A DNA stretch of 64,000 bases from Mycolicibacterium sp. CH28 (GCF_004745805.1 NZ_SRLQ01000002.1:124001-188000); one strand, 5' to 3'. Positions 51,156 to 60,381 are shown, counted from the first letter of the stretch. Translations and numbers: made by a program. Notes: generated by a model not told the origin, from the sequence alone.

Positions 51156-52118
51156 GTGACCAACGCGGAAGACAGCGCCGCCGCCGACAGGGACGACCCG
51201 CGCTGGTTACCACCGAAGCCCAAGCGTGACCGCTCGCTGATCATCGCCGGCGCGGTGGTCGCGGCCGGGTTGGTCGTCGGCCTGGTGTTCTCCCTGTTCG
51301 GTGGATCGAACGCGATCCTGCGCGGCGACGACGCCAGCGTGGTCACCATCGGCACCACGGAGGGCAGCGCCGACTACTGGCCGATCCTGCAGCGGCTAGC
51401 CGCCGAACGGGGCATCAAGATCAAGGTCGTCAACTTCGCCGATTACTCGCAGCCCAATCCCGCACTGGCTCAGGGACAGACCGATCTGAACTTGTTCCAG
51501 CACCTGCAGTTCCTTGCCAGCTACAACGTCGCCGCCGACCAGACGCTGACCCCGATCGGCTCGACGGTCGTGGTCCCGCTGGGCCTGTACTCCACGCGAT
51601 ATACCTCGGTCGGCCAGATTCCGGTCGGCGCTGAGGTCGCGATCCCCAGCGATCCGACCAACCAGGCCAGAGCACTACTGGTGTTGCAGCAGGCCGGTTT
51701 GGTGAAGCTGCGCGGCGGCGGAAACACCCAATCCACCCCGGCAGACGTCGCGGCCGCGGGGACTCGAGTCAAAGTGGTGCCCATCAGCGCCCAACAGACG
51801 GTGACATCATTGCCGTCGGTTGCCGCCGCCGTCATCAACAACGGCTTCGCCTTGGACGCCAACATCGATCCGTCCGCGGCGATCTACAACGACGACCCGA
51901 ACAGCCCCGCCGCCGAGCCCTACATCAATGCCTTCGTCGCGCGTGAGCAGGACAAGGACAACCCGACCTACCAGGAGATCGTCAAGCTCTACCACGATCC
52001 GGAGGTGACCAAGGCCGTGGTGGACGCCTCCAAGGGCACCGCCGTCATCGTCGACCGCCCCGCAGCGGATCTGCAACGCATCACCCGCGACCTCGAGAAC
52101 CAGATCCGTCAGAAGTGA
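51156..52118 (+). CDS. metQ: MetQ-like substrate-binding protein, membrane-anchored
   Basis: A 320-residue NlpA/MetQ-family binding protein for D/L-methionine. The ligand-binding fold contains IGTTEGSADYWPILQ, GIKIKVVNFADYSQPNPALAQGQTDLNLFQHLQFL split by the cleft, and IPSDPTNQARALLVLQQAGLV. In place of the usual lipobox it has an N-terminal basic stretch and one hydrophobic helix (LIIAGAVVAAGLVVGLVFSLF), so it appears to be a membrane-anchored form. GTG start at 51156. The gene is 152 nt after cysE and is followed by metN and metI. Confidence 0.88.
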   Translation: MTNAEDSAAADRDDPRWLPPKPKRDRSLIIAGAVVAAGLVVGLVFSLFGGSNAILRGDDASVVTIGTTEGSADYWPILQRLAAERGIKIKVVNFADYSQPNPALAQGQTDLNLFQHLQFLASYNVAADQTLTPIGSTVVVPLGLYSTRYTSVGQIPVGAEVAIPSDPTNQARALLVLQQAGLVKLRGGGNTQSTPADVAAAGTRVKVVPISAQQTVTSLPSVAAAVINNGFALDANIDPSAAIYNDDPNSPAAEPYINAFVAREQDKDNPTYQEIVKLYHDPEVTKAVVDASKGTAVIVDRPAADLQRITRDLENQIRQK

Positions 52119-52142
52119 CCGGCCCGGCACCAAGGAGATCAG

Positions 52143-53171
52143 ATGGCTCCGATCGTTGAGTTCGTCAACCTCACCAAGACGTATCCCGTCGAGGGCTCCA
52201 AGGACACCTTCGACGCGATCTCGGCGATCAGCCTGACCGTCGAGGCCGGCAGCATCTACGCGATCATCGGTGGCTCGGGTGCGGGCAAGAGCACCCTCGT
52301 CCGCACGATCAACGCCCTCGAACGTCCCACCTCCGGGCAGGTGATCATCGAAGGCACCGACATCACGACGTTGAGCGCCAAGCAGATCCGGGAGCTGCGG
52401 ACCCGCATCGGCATGGTCTTCCAACAGTTCAACCTCCTCAACTCCCGCACCGTCTACGGCAACATCGCGTTCGCGCTGGAGTCGGCCGGCGTCGCCAAGG
52501 ACCAGCACCGCGACCGCATCGCCGAACTGCTGCACTTCGTGGGACTGGCCGAGAAGGCATGGGCCTACCCGCGGCAGCTCTCGGGCGGCCAGAAGCAGCG
52601 AGTGGGCATCGCCAGGGCGCTGGCCGCCAACCCCAAGATCCTGCTGGCCGACGAGGCCACGTCCGCGCTCGACCCACAGACCACCAATGACGTACTGCGC
52701 CTTCTCAAACGCGTCAATTCCGAATTCGGGATCACCGTCATCGTGATCACCCACGAGATGGACGTGGTGCGCAAGATCGCCGACCGGGTCGCCGTGCTGG
52801 ACCGGGGCACCCTGGTCGAGGAAGGCGACGTCTACAGCATCTTCTCCGCGCCGCAGGCCGACCTGACCACCGCGATCGTGTCGAACTCTCTGCACGACAA
52901 GCCCTCTGCCACCGACACTGCCGAGCTGGCGAAGCGATACCCGGGGCGGCTCGTCGCGATCACCGTCGCCGACCAGGACCGGGTCGGCGCGATCCTCGCT
53001 GATGCCGTGCGTGCGACCGACGTCGGCTTCGAATTCGTCTATGGCGGAATCTCGGCGCTACAGGGCAAATCCGTCGGCAACATCACGCTGGCGCTGACCG
53101 GTTCGGATTCCGCCGTCGACCACGTCGTCACACAACTGCGTTCACACACCACGGTGCAGGAGTTGGGATGA
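52143..53171 (+). CDS. metN: Methionine ABC transporter ATPase
   Basis: A 342-residue ATPase: Walker A GGSGAGKST (about 39-47), signature LSGGQKQRVGIARAL, Walker B ILLADEATSALDP and switch His in ITHEMD. The C-terminal part (about 255-342, AKRYPGRLVAITVADQDR, FVYGGISALQGKSVG) is a NIL/ACT-like domain that binds methionine and shuts the transporter (trans-inhibition) in E. coli MetN. AAGGAG precedes the ATG. Its stop overlaps the metI start by 4 nt. Confidence 0.94.
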   Translation: MAPIVEFVNLTKTYPVEGSKDTFDAISAISLTVEAGSIYAIIGGSGAGKSTLVRTINALERPTSGQVIIEGTDITTLSAKQIRELRTRIGMVFQQFNLLNSRTVYGNIAFALESAGVAKDQHRDRIAELLHFVGLAEKAWAYPRQLSGGQKQRVGIARALAANPKILLADEATSALDPQTTNDVLRLLKRVNSEFGITVIVITHEMDVVRKIADRVAVLDRGTLVEEGDVYSIFSAPQADLTTAIVSNSLHDKPSATDTAELAKRYPGRLVAITVADQDRVGAILADAVRATDVGFEFVYGGISALQGKSVGNITLALTGSDSAVDHVVTQLRSHTTVQELG

Positions 53172-53830
53172 ACATCAACTGGGACGTGCTGAAGCCGATC
53201 TTCGTCCAGTCCATCTGGGAGACCCTCCAGATGGTGATCACCACCCTGGTGGTGGGCGGATTCTTCGGACTGATCCTGGGCGTGCTGCTCTACACCTCCC
53301 GGACGGGCGGGGTGCTGGAGAACAAGTGGATCTACAACATCCTCAACGTGGTCGTGAACTTCGTCCGGCCGATCCCCTTCATCATCTTCATCGTCGCGAT
53401 CGGACCGCTGACACTCTCGGCGGTGGGCACCACCATCGGCACCAAGGCGGCGATCTTCGCTCTGATCATCGCCGCCTCGTTCGGCATCTCTCGGATCGTC
53501 GAACAGAACCTGATCTCGATCGACCCCGGCGTGGTGGAGGCCGCACAGGCCATGGGGGCCAGCCCATTCCGGATCATCACCCGCGTGCTGTTGCCGGAGG
53601 CGCTAGGCCCCCTGATCCTGGGCTACACCTTCGTGTTCATCTCGGTGGTGGACATGACCGCGGTCGCCGGATCGGTGGGCGGCGGTGGGCTGGGTAACTT
53701 CGCGATCGTCTATGGCTACCAGAGATTCAACTGGTGGGTGACGTGGCTGGCGGTGCTGACCATCATCGTGCTCGTTCAGGCAGCGCAGTTCTTCGGGAAC
53801 TGGTTGTCGAACAAAGCACTTCGCCGCTGA
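53168..53830 (+). CDS. metI: Methionine ABC transporter permease
   Basis: A 220-residue permease with five helices. The EAA loop is VVEAAQAMGASPFRIITRVLLPE, preceded by PIPFIIFIVAIGPLT. Four-nt ATGA overlap with metN. The genes cysK, cysE, metQ, metN, metI on one strand form a sulfur amino acid cluster. Confidence 0.93.
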   Translation: MNINWDVLKPIFVQSIWETLQMVITTLVVGGFFGLILGVLLYTSRTGGVLENKWIYNILNVVVNFVRPIPFIIFIVAIGPLTLSAVGTTIGTKAAIFALIIAASFGISRIVEQNLISIDPGVVEAAQAMGASPFRIITRVLLPEALGPLILGYTFVFISVVDMTAVAGSVGGGGLGNFAIVYGYQRFNWWVTWLAVLTIIVLVQAAQFFGNWLSNKALRR

Positions 53831-53932
53831 CCGGCCTCAGCCGGCGGAGACCGGCTCGGCAGCAACCGGCGGATGGCTACCGCCCGCGGCAAGGGTTCTG
53901 ACCAGCGGGATCAATAGGGGCCGGGCAGCCGC

Positions 53933-54997
53933 CTATCCCAGTGCCGCGACGACGCGCTGCGTGAATTCCGCTGTGCCGCAATCTCCGCCGAGATCAGCGG
54001 TACGCGTTCCCGCACCCAAGGTTTTGCTGATCGCGGCGTCGACGAGCTCGGCTGCCCGCTCCAGCGAGCGATCCTGCCGGGCGTCGGCCAGCCATCGCAG
54101 CAGCATGGCCGACGATCGCATCATCGCCACCGGGTTGGCGGTGTCGGTTCCGGCGATATCGGGCGCCGCGCCGTGCACCGCCTGCGCCATGGCCTTGGTT
54201 TCCGAGACGTTGATCGACGGCGCCAGCCCCAGCGAACCCGCCAGTTGGGCGGTCAGGTCGGACAGGATGTCGCCGAACATGTTCTCGGCCACGATCACGT
54301 CGAAATCGCTGGAATGACTGATGAGCCGGGCAGCCAGCGCGTCGACGTGCGCGGAGCGGACGACCACCTCCGGGTACTGCTCGGCCACCGCCAGGCACGA
54401 GTCGCGGAACAGGCCCGTCGTCTTGGCCAGGACATTGGCCTTGTGCACGATCGTCAGGTGGCGGCGACGGGTCGACGCGATCCGCAACGCCGTGTGGGCG
54501 ATGCGCTCGCAGGCCGCGCGGGTGAAGACCGCCACCGCCAGCGCCACGTCGGGAGTCGGCATGAATTCCCCTGCGCCGTCGAACATGTTGCGATCGGCGT
54601 AGAACCCCTCGGTGTTCTCCCGCACGATGACCACGTCAAGATCCGGGCATAGCGCCCCGGCGGCGACTGCAGCGGCCGGGCGGATATTGGCGTACATGTC
54701 GTAGCGTTTGCGTATTCGCCCACCCGGAGACAGGCCGCCGAACTGAGCTGGGTAGCCGGCATTGTCGTGCGGGCCCAACAGCCAGGCGTCGAATCGATCG
54801 AGGGCGAGCAGGGTCTGATCGGGCAGCGGATCTCCGTGCGTTGCGATCGCCCGCTCCCCCATCGGCAGCTCCGTCCACTCGACGTCGGTACCGATCATGT
54901 GCAGCGCGGCGGCGGTCACCGCCTGAGCGGCGGAGACAACCTCGGGACCGATGCCGTCGCCGGGCAGTACGGCCAGCTGCAGCAGCGCAGAGTTCAT
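53933..54997 (-). CDS. Isocitrate/isopropylmalate dehydrogenase-family enzyme
   Basis: A 354-residue decarboxylating dehydrogenase. Family markers are LPGDGIGPEVV at the start, VRENTEGFYAD (substrate loop), and the metal-binding aspartates in IVAENMFGDILSDLTAQLAG. It is neither a clear LeuB nor a clear Icd; the region LLGPHDNAGYPAQFGG differs from LeuB. Homoisocitrate, tartrate or isopropylmalate analogues are candidate substrates. The ATG at 54997 has GGAGGAAAG 6 nt upstream. It diverges from gabT with a perfect dyad in between, so the two may share control. Confidence 0.82.
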   Translation of the reverse strand: MNSALLQLAVLPGDGIGPEVVSAAQAVTAAALHMIGTDVEWTELPMGERAIATHGDPLPDQTLLALDRFDAWLLGPHDNAGYPAQFGGLSPGGRIRKRYDMYANIRPAAAVAAGALCPDLDVVIVRENTEGFYADRNMFDGAGEFMPTPDVALAVAVFTRAACERIAHTALRIASTRRRHLTIVHKANVLAKTTGLFRDSCLAVAEQYPEVVVRSAHVDALAARLISHSSDFDVIVAENMFGDILSDLTAQLAGSLGLAPSINVSETKAMAQAVHGAAPDIAGTDTANPVAMMRSSAMLLRWLADARQDRSLERAAELVDAAISKTLGAGTRTADLGGDCGTAEFTQRVVAALG

Positions 54998-55066
54998 TGG
55001 CGGCTTTCCTCCATTCGACGCCCCACAGTCTGGGCGACCTGAGCTTTGACACCAAATCGCCACATC

Positions 55067-55092
55067 GGACAGTTCTACCGACATAACTGTCC
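55067..55092. promoter_or_regulatory. Perfect inverted repeat GGACAGTT-N10-AACTGTCC
   Basis: Two 8-nt arms (55067-55074 and 55085-55092) with a 10-nt spacer, in the gap between divergent dehydrogenase and aminotransferase genes. Arm spacing of about 18 nt centre to centre fits a dimeric regulator. A TTGGAC (55094-55089, minus) overlaps the right arm as a possible -35 of the dehydrogenase gene, and TACGCT (55127-55132) fits the TANNNT -10 of the aminotransferase gene. The regulator is not encoded next to it. Confidence 0.6.
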
Positions 55093-55163
55093 AATCTGGC
55101 CATAGGGCTATGGCGAGCGGCATCCCTACGCTGGCGTCAACACCGACGGAAGGAATGAGCGAG

Positions 55164-56522
55164 ATGACAGCGGTCGAGACGGTTATCGGCGGTCCGGGCC
55201 TGCGTCAGGAGCGCCGACTCGTCACCGAGGTGCCGGGCCCCCGGTCACGCGAACTGGGCCGGCGCCGCAGCGAGGCACTGCCGACGGGACTGTCCAGCGG
55301 CGCGCCGGTGTACGCCGCGGCTGCCGGGGGCGGGGTCATCGTCGACGTGGACGGCAACTCGTTCATCGACCTCGGCAGTGGCATCGCGGTGACCACCGTC
55401 GGCAACTCCGCACCCGCCGTCGTCGCGCGCGCCGCCGACCAGCTAGCTCGCTTCACCCACACCTGTTTCCTGGCCACCCCGTACGAGGGGTACATCGCGG
55501 TGGCCGAGATCCTCAATCGGCTCACTCCCGGAACCCACGAGAAGCGCACGGCGTTGTTCAACACCGGCAGTGAGGCCGTCGAGAACGCCGTGAAGTACGC
55601 CCGGGCGGCCACTCAGCGCCCGGCCGTGGTGGTCTTCGACCACGCCTTCCACGGCCGTTCGCTGATGACGATGACGATGACCGCCAAGAACCAGCCCTAC
55701 AAGCACGGCTTCGGGCCGTTCGCGCCCGAGGTGTATCGCGCGCCGATGGCTTACCCCTACCGGTGGCCGTCGGGGCCCGACAACTGCGCCGCCGAGGCAT
55801 TCAGTCAATTCGCCCAGCTGATCGACGCGCAGATCGGCGCCGACGCGGTGGCCTGTGTGGTAGTCGAACCCATTCAGGGCGAAGGCGGGTTCATCGTTCC
55901 CGCCGACGGATTCTTGCGCTCGGTCGCCGACTTCTGCCGTGAACGCGGCATTCTGGTGGTCGCCGACGAGGTGCAGGCCGGCATCGCCCGCACCGGAACG
56001 TGGTTCGCCTGCGAGCACGACGGCCTGGTGCCCGACCTGATCGTCACCGCCAAGGGCCTGGCCGGCGGTATGCCGCTCGCCGCGGTCACCGGTCGCGCCG
56101 ACGTCATGGACGCCGCCCATCCCGGTGGGATCGGCGGCACCTACAGCGGTAACCCGGTGGCCTGCGCGGCCGCACTCGGCGTCTTCGAGGAGATCGAGAG
56201 TCACCGGCTGCTCGATCGCGCGCAAGCGATCGGCGACATCCTGGTGCGGGAACTGCGCGACATCGCTTCTGCCAGTCCGGTTATCGGCGAGATCCGCGGT
56301 CGCGGCGCCATGATCGCCGCCGAACTCGTCGTCCCCGGCACCCGCACCCCCAACCGCGACGCCGTTGCAGCAGTGGCCCGCTACTGCCAGGACAACGGTG
56401 TGTTGACGCTGACCGCCGGGACATTCGGCAACGTGCTGCGCTTCCTGCCGCCGCTCTCGATCACCGACGATCTGCTCGTCGAGGCCCTCGGCGTCCTGCG
56501 CGACGCGTTCGCCACCCTCTGA
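55164..56522 (+). CDS. gabT: Class III omega-aminotransferase (GabT/DavT-like)
   Basis: A 452-residue PLP aminotransferase using GABA, 5-aminovalerate or similar omega-amino acids. The PLP-binding segment is FNTGSEAVENAVKYAR, the Asp for the pyridine nitrogen is in VADEVQAGIARTG, and the Schiff-base lysine is in IVTAKGLAGGMPLAA. The start at 55164 is chosen because AGGA lies 9 nt upstream; an ATG at 55155 directly abuts that site. Its product semialdehyde is the natural substrate of the aldehyde dehydrogenase two genes downstream. Confidence 0.88.
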   Translation: MTAVETVIGGPGLRQERRLVTEVPGPRSRELGRRRSEALPTGLSSGAPVYAAAAGGGVIVDVDGNSFIDLGSGIAVTTVGNSAPAVVARAADQLARFTHTCFLATPYEGYIAVAEILNRLTPGTHEKRTALFNTGSEAVENAVKYARAATQRPAVVVFDHAFHGRSLMTMTMTAKNQPYKHGFGPFAPEVYRAPMAYPYRWPSGPDNCAAEAFSQFAQLIDAQIGADAVACVVVEPIQGEGGFIVPADGFLRSVADFCRERGILVVADEVQAGIARTGTWFACEHDGLVPDLIVTAKGLAGGMPLAAVTGRADVMDAAHPGGIGGTYSGNPVACAAALGVFEEIESHRLLDRAQAIGDILVRELRDIASASPVIGEIRGRGAMIAAELVVPGTRTPNRDAVAAVARYCQDNGVLTLTAGTFGNVLRFLPPLSITDDLLVEALGVLRDAFATL

Positions 56523-56557
56523 CGAACCCACCGACGTACGAGCAAGGAGTACCCCCA

Positions 56558-57751
56558 ATGACGCTGACCACGCCCACGCCAACCTCCAAGAGCTCTCTGC
56601 CGCTGGAGTTGTTCGGTATCGATCGGTTGCTCGATGAGGACGAACGTGACATTGCCGCTACGGTGCGCAAGTTCGTCGAGGCCCGGTTGCGGCCCAATGT
56701 CGAGGACTGGTTCGAATCGGCCACCCTGCCCAAGGAATTGGCCAAGGAGTTCGGTGAGCTGGGGGTGCTGGGGATGCACCTACAGGGTTATGGCTGCGCA
56801 GGAACCAACGCCGTCAGCTACGGCCTGGCCTGCATGGAACTCGAAGCCGGCGACAGCGGATTCCGCAGCTTCGTCTCCGTCCAAGGCTCCCTGTCGATGT
56901 TCTCCATCTACCGCTACGGCTCCGAAGAACAAAAAAACGAGTGGCTGCCCAAGCTGGCCACCGGCGAGGCCATCGGCTGCTTCGGACTCACCGAACCCGA
57001 CTTCGGCTCCAACCCCGCCGGCATGCGCACCCGCGCACGCCGCGACGGGACTGACTGGGTGCTCAACGGCACCAAAATGTGGATCACCAACGGCAACCTC
57101 GCCGACGTCGCCACCGTCTGGGCGCAGACCGACGACGGCGTTCGCGGCTTCCTGGTGCCGACGGACACCCCCGGTTTCACCGCCAACGCCATCCACAAAA
57201 AGCTGTCGCTGCGGGCGTCGGTGACCTCCGAGCTGGTGCTCGACAACGTCCGCCTTCCGGCCTCGGCACAACTCCCGCACGCCACCGGCCTGGGCGCGCC
57301 GCTGTCGTGTCTGAACGAAGCCCGCTTCGGCATCGTCTTCGGCGCCCTAGGTGCCGCCCGCGACAGCCTCGAGACCGCCATCGCCTACGCCCAATCCCGC
57401 GACGTCTTCGACCGACCGCTGTCCAGCTTCCAGCTCACCCAGGAAAAGCTGGCCAACATGACCCTCGAACTCGGCAAGGGCATGCTGCTGGCCATCCACC
57501 TCGGCCGACTCAAAGACGCCGAAGGCGCCCGCCCCGAACAAATCAGCCTCGGCAAACTCAACAACGTCCGCGAAGCCTTGGCCATCGCCCGCCAATGCCG
57601 CACCATCCTCGGCGGCAGCGGCATCACCCTCGAATACTCCCCCCTGCGCCACGCCAACAACCTCGAATCCGTCCTCACCTACGAAGGCACCTCCGAAATG
57701 CACCTGCTCTCCATCGGCAAGGCCCTCACCGGACAAGCAGCATTCCGCTGA
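56558..57751 (+). CDS. Acyl-CoA dehydrogenase, glutaryl-CoA dehydrogenase-like
   Basis: A 397-residue flavoprotein that closely follows human glutaryl-CoA dehydrogenase: QGYGCAG, YGSEEQ, GCFGLTEPDFGSNPAGM, RSFVSVQGSL (the Arg that binds the distal carboxylate in GCDH is conserved), and the catalytic Glu in YEGTSEMH. This suggests glutaryl-CoA to crotonyl-CoA with CO2 release. AAGGAG precedes the ATG by about 8 nt; the stop is 1 nt before the aldehyde dehydrogenase ATG. A simple acyl-CoA dehydrogenase activity is the alternative. Confidence 0.85.
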   Translation: MTLTTPTPTSKSSLPLELFGIDRLLDEDERDIAATVRKFVEARLRPNVEDWFESATLPKELAKEFGELGVLGMHLQGYGCAGTNAVSYGLACMELEAGDSGFRSFVSVQGSLSMFSIYRYGSEEQKNEWLPKLATGEAIGCFGLTEPDFGSNPAGMRTRARRDGTDWVLNGTKMWITNGNLADVATVWAQTDDGVRGFLVPTDTPGFTANAIHKKLSLRASVTSELVLDNVRLPASAQLPHATGLGAPLSCLNEARFGIVFGALGAARDSLETAIAYAQSRDVFDRPLSSFQLTQEKLANMTLELGKGMLLAIHLGRLKDAEGARPEQISLGKLNNVREALAIARQCRTILGGSGITLEYSPLRHANNLESVLTYEGTSEMHLLSIGKALTGQAAFR

Positions 57752-57752
57752 G

Positions 57753-59216
57753 ATGACCGAAGCCGTCGAACTCCGGCACCTCATTGCCGGGCAGTGGCTC
57801 TCGGGCAGTGGGGACGCGATCTCCAGCGTCAACCCCACCAGCCCCAAAGTAGTTGTCGCCCAGGGCGCTTCGGCGACTGCAGCAGATGTGGACAACGCTG
57901 TTGGCGCCGCGTCCGAGGCACTCCAAAGCTGGGCGGCCACCCCGACGCACCAGCGCGGAGCCGTGCTGCTCGCGGCGGCCGAGATCGTCGACCGCAATGC
58001 CGAGGACTGGGGCCTGGAGCTGTCGATCGAGGAGGGCAAAACCAAGGCCGAAGGCATCGGCGAGGTCCGCCGCGCCGCGCAGATCCTGCGCTACTACGGC
58101 AACGAAGGCGACCGCCAAGCCGGTGAGATCTACTCCTCACCCCGCGCCGGCGAACAGATCCTGATCACCCGCAAACCCGTCGGCATCATCGGCGTGATCA
58201 CCCCCTTCAACTTCCCCATCGCCATCCCCGCCTGGAAAATCGCACCAGCCCTGATCTACGGCAACACCGTCGTGTGGAAACCGGCCAGCACCGTTCCCTT
58301 ACTGGCGATCCGACTCGCCCACGCACTCACCACCGCAGGCCTACCCGCCGGCGTCCTCAACCTGCTCATCGGCAACGCCGCAGTCGGCGACGCACTGGTC
58401 AACCACCGCGACATCGACGCCATCAGCTTCACCGGCTCCACCGGCGTAGGCCGACGCATCGCCGCCACCGCCGCCACCCGCGGCGTCCCCGTACAAGCCG
58501 AAATGGGCGGCAAAAACGCCGCGGTCGTACTCGACGACGCCGACTTCGACCTGGCACTGGAACAGGTCATGCTCGGCGCATTCCGCTCCACCGGCCAAAA
58601 ATGCACGGCCACATCCCGATTGATCCTCACCGAGGGCATCGCCGACCGATTCCTGGCCGCGCTGGCGCAGCGGGCCGACGCACTGGCCGTCGGCAACCCG
58701 ACCGACGAGGCCACCCAGATGGGGCCGGTCATCACCGGCGCGGCCCAACGGGGTATCTACGGCGGCATCGGCACCGCGATCACCCAGGGTGCCGAGGTGC
58801 TGGCCGGTGGCCGGCCATACACCAAAGGTCCGCTGGCCGAGGGCTTCTTCGTCGCACCAACCGTCGTCGAGCTGGCCGCACCGGCGGACGTCTGGGTCGA
58901 GGAACTGTTCGGCCCGGTGGTAGCGGTGCGCCGCGCCGCCGATGCCGACGAGGCCTTCGCACTGGCCAACGACAGCGAATTCGGCTTGTCGGCAGCCGTG
59001 TTCACCCAGGACCTCACCCGAGCACTACAGGCCGTCGAACACATCGACGTCGGCATCCTGCACATCAACTCCGAATCGGCCGGCGCCGACCCGCACGTGC
59101 CGTTCGGCGGCGCCAAGAAGAGCGGCCTAGGCCCCAAGGAACAAGGATCGGCAGCGCGGGAGTTCTACACCCACACCACCACGGTCTACCTCCGCGGCGG
59201 CCGACCGCGGCCCTGA
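57753..59216 (+). CDS. Aldehyde dehydrogenase (semialdehyde type)
   Basis: A 487-residue NAD(P)-dependent aldehyde dehydrogenase. The catalytic pair is Glu in EMGGKNAAVVLDD and Cys in STGQKCTATSR, with the cofactor segment FTGSTGVGRR and the structural IGVITPFNFPIAIPAWK. The KNAAVVLDDADFDLAL form is common in alpha-ketoglutarate semialdehyde and succinate/glutarate semialdehyde dehydrogenases. Placed after the aminotransferase and glutaryl-CoA-dehydrogenase-like genes, glutarate semialdehyde is a good guess. 1 nt between it and the upstream stop. Confidence 0.87.
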   Translation: MTEAVELRHLIAGQWLSGSGDAISSVNPTSPKVVVAQGASATAADVDNAVGAASEALQSWAATPTHQRGAVLLAAAEIVDRNAEDWGLELSIEEGKTKAEGIGEVRRAAQILRYYGNEGDRQAGEIYSSPRAGEQILITRKPVGIIGVITPFNFPIAIPAWKIAPALIYGNTVVWKPASTVPLLAIRLAHALTTAGLPAGVLNLLIGNAAVGDALVNHRDIDAISFTGSTGVGRRIAATAATRGVPVQAEMGGKNAAVVLDDADFDLALEQVMLGAFRSTGQKCTATSRLILTEGIADRFLAALAQRADALAVGNPTDEATQMGPVITGAAQRGIYGGIGTAITQGAEVLAGGRPYTKGPLAEGFFVAPTVVELAAPADVWVEELFGPVVAVRRAADADEAFALANDSEFGLSAAVFTQDLTRALQAVEHIDVGILHINSESAGADPHVPFGGAKKSGLGPKEQGSAAREFYTHTTTVYLRGGRPRP

Positions 59217-59226
59217 TCGATCCGCG

Positions 59227-60285
59227 CTACGGCTCGACGGTGACCTTGATGGCCTCGCCGCTGGAGACGATGCCGAAGGCGTCCAGCGCGTCGTCCAATG
59301 GAATGTGCCGGGTGATCAGGTCTTTGACAGGCACCTGCCCGGTGGAGATGTATTGCAGCGCGCGCTTGTTGTGCTCGGGCGCCGACCCGTTGGCGCCGTG
59401 GATATGCAACTGGCGGTAGTGGACGACATTGGAATCACAGGTGATAGTCGGGTTGGTTTTGGGCAGGCCGCCGAAGAACGAGATCCGTCCGTTGCGCGCC
59501 GCCATTGCGATCGCCTGCTCCTGGGTGATGTTGGCCGCCGTGGCGGTGATGACGACATCCGCGCCGCGGCCACCGGTCAACTCCATGACCCTGTCCACCA
59601 CGTCGACGTCGGCAGCGTTGATGACCTCGTCGGGCTTGACGGCGTCGGCCGACATCGCCAGTCGGCTGTCGTTGACGTCGACCAGGTAGACCGGGCCGCA
59701 GTTGTGCACGCCGCGGGCGATGCGGATGTGCATGCACCCGATGGGTCCGGCACCGAACACGACGACGGTGTCGCCCTCCTCGATTCCGAGTAGTTCCTGA
59801 GCGTTGATGGCACAGGCGAACGGCTCGGCGGCCGAGGCCTCGTCGAAGCCGACGTTGTCCGGGATGCGGTTCAGTCCGTCGACCTTGAGGACCTGCTCGG
59901 GCACGATCATGTATTCGGCGAACCCGCCGTCGTACTGGTAGCCCACCGAGGTCTGGTTCTGGCACACCGCCATCCAGCCCTTACGGCATTCGTGACACTC
60001 GCCGCACGGCACCGCGGCGATGACCTGGACCCGGTCCCCGATCTTCCAGTCACTGCCATAGGTCGGGTTGACGTCAGCGCCCACCTCGACGATCTCACCG
60101 GCGATCTCGTGTCCGATGGTCCGCGGCGGGGTCAGATTCTGGTGGCCGTTGTGCAGGATCTTGACATCGGTGCCGCAGGTCGAGCAGTTGCGGACGCGGA
60201 TCTTGACCTCACCGGGCCCGCACTGGGGTTCGGGCACGTCTTCCAGCCGAACGTCCTCGGGGGCGTAGAAGCGCAGGGCTTTCAT
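59227..60285 (-). CDS. Zinc-dependent alcohol/polyol dehydrogenase (MDR)
   Basis: A 352-residue medium-chain dehydrogenase. Catalytic zinc ligands are expected at CGTD, GHE (Cys38-like, HE in IGHEIAG), structural zinc cysteines in CGECHECRKGWMAVC, and NAD-binding in VVFGAGPIGCMHIRIARG. It resembles sorbitol/threonine dehydrogenase and galactitol-1-phosphate dehydrogenase. The ATG at 60285 with AAGGACG upstream is preferred over a frame extension to 60390. It diverges from a PTS permease with which it shares the promoter region, so a polyol phosphate is a plausible substrate. Confidence 0.86.
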   Translation of the reverse strand: MKALRFYAPEDVRLEDVPEPQCGPGEVKIRVRNCSTCGTDVKILHNGHQNLTPPRTIGHEIAGEIVEVGADVNPTYGSDWKIGDRVQVIAAVPCGECHECRKGWMAVCQNQTSVGYQYDGGFAEYMIVPEQVLKVDGLNRIPDNVGFDEASAAEPFACAINAQELLGIEEGDTVVVFGAGPIGCMHIRIARGVHNCGPVYLVDVNDSRLAMSADAVKPDEVINAADVDVVDRVMELTGGRGADVVITATAANITQEQAIAMAARNGRISFFGGLPKTNPTITCDSNVVHYRQLHIHGANGSAPEHNKRALQYISTGQVPVKDLITRHIPLDDALDAFGIVSSGEAIKVTVEP

Positions 60286-60381
60286 GGCGATCGTCCTTCG
60301 TCTCGGGTGGCGGGCGGGTGCGCGCCGATCAGCGCCACTCGGCCAATCGGCATGGAATCGACAATATCGGCAATCCGGGCA

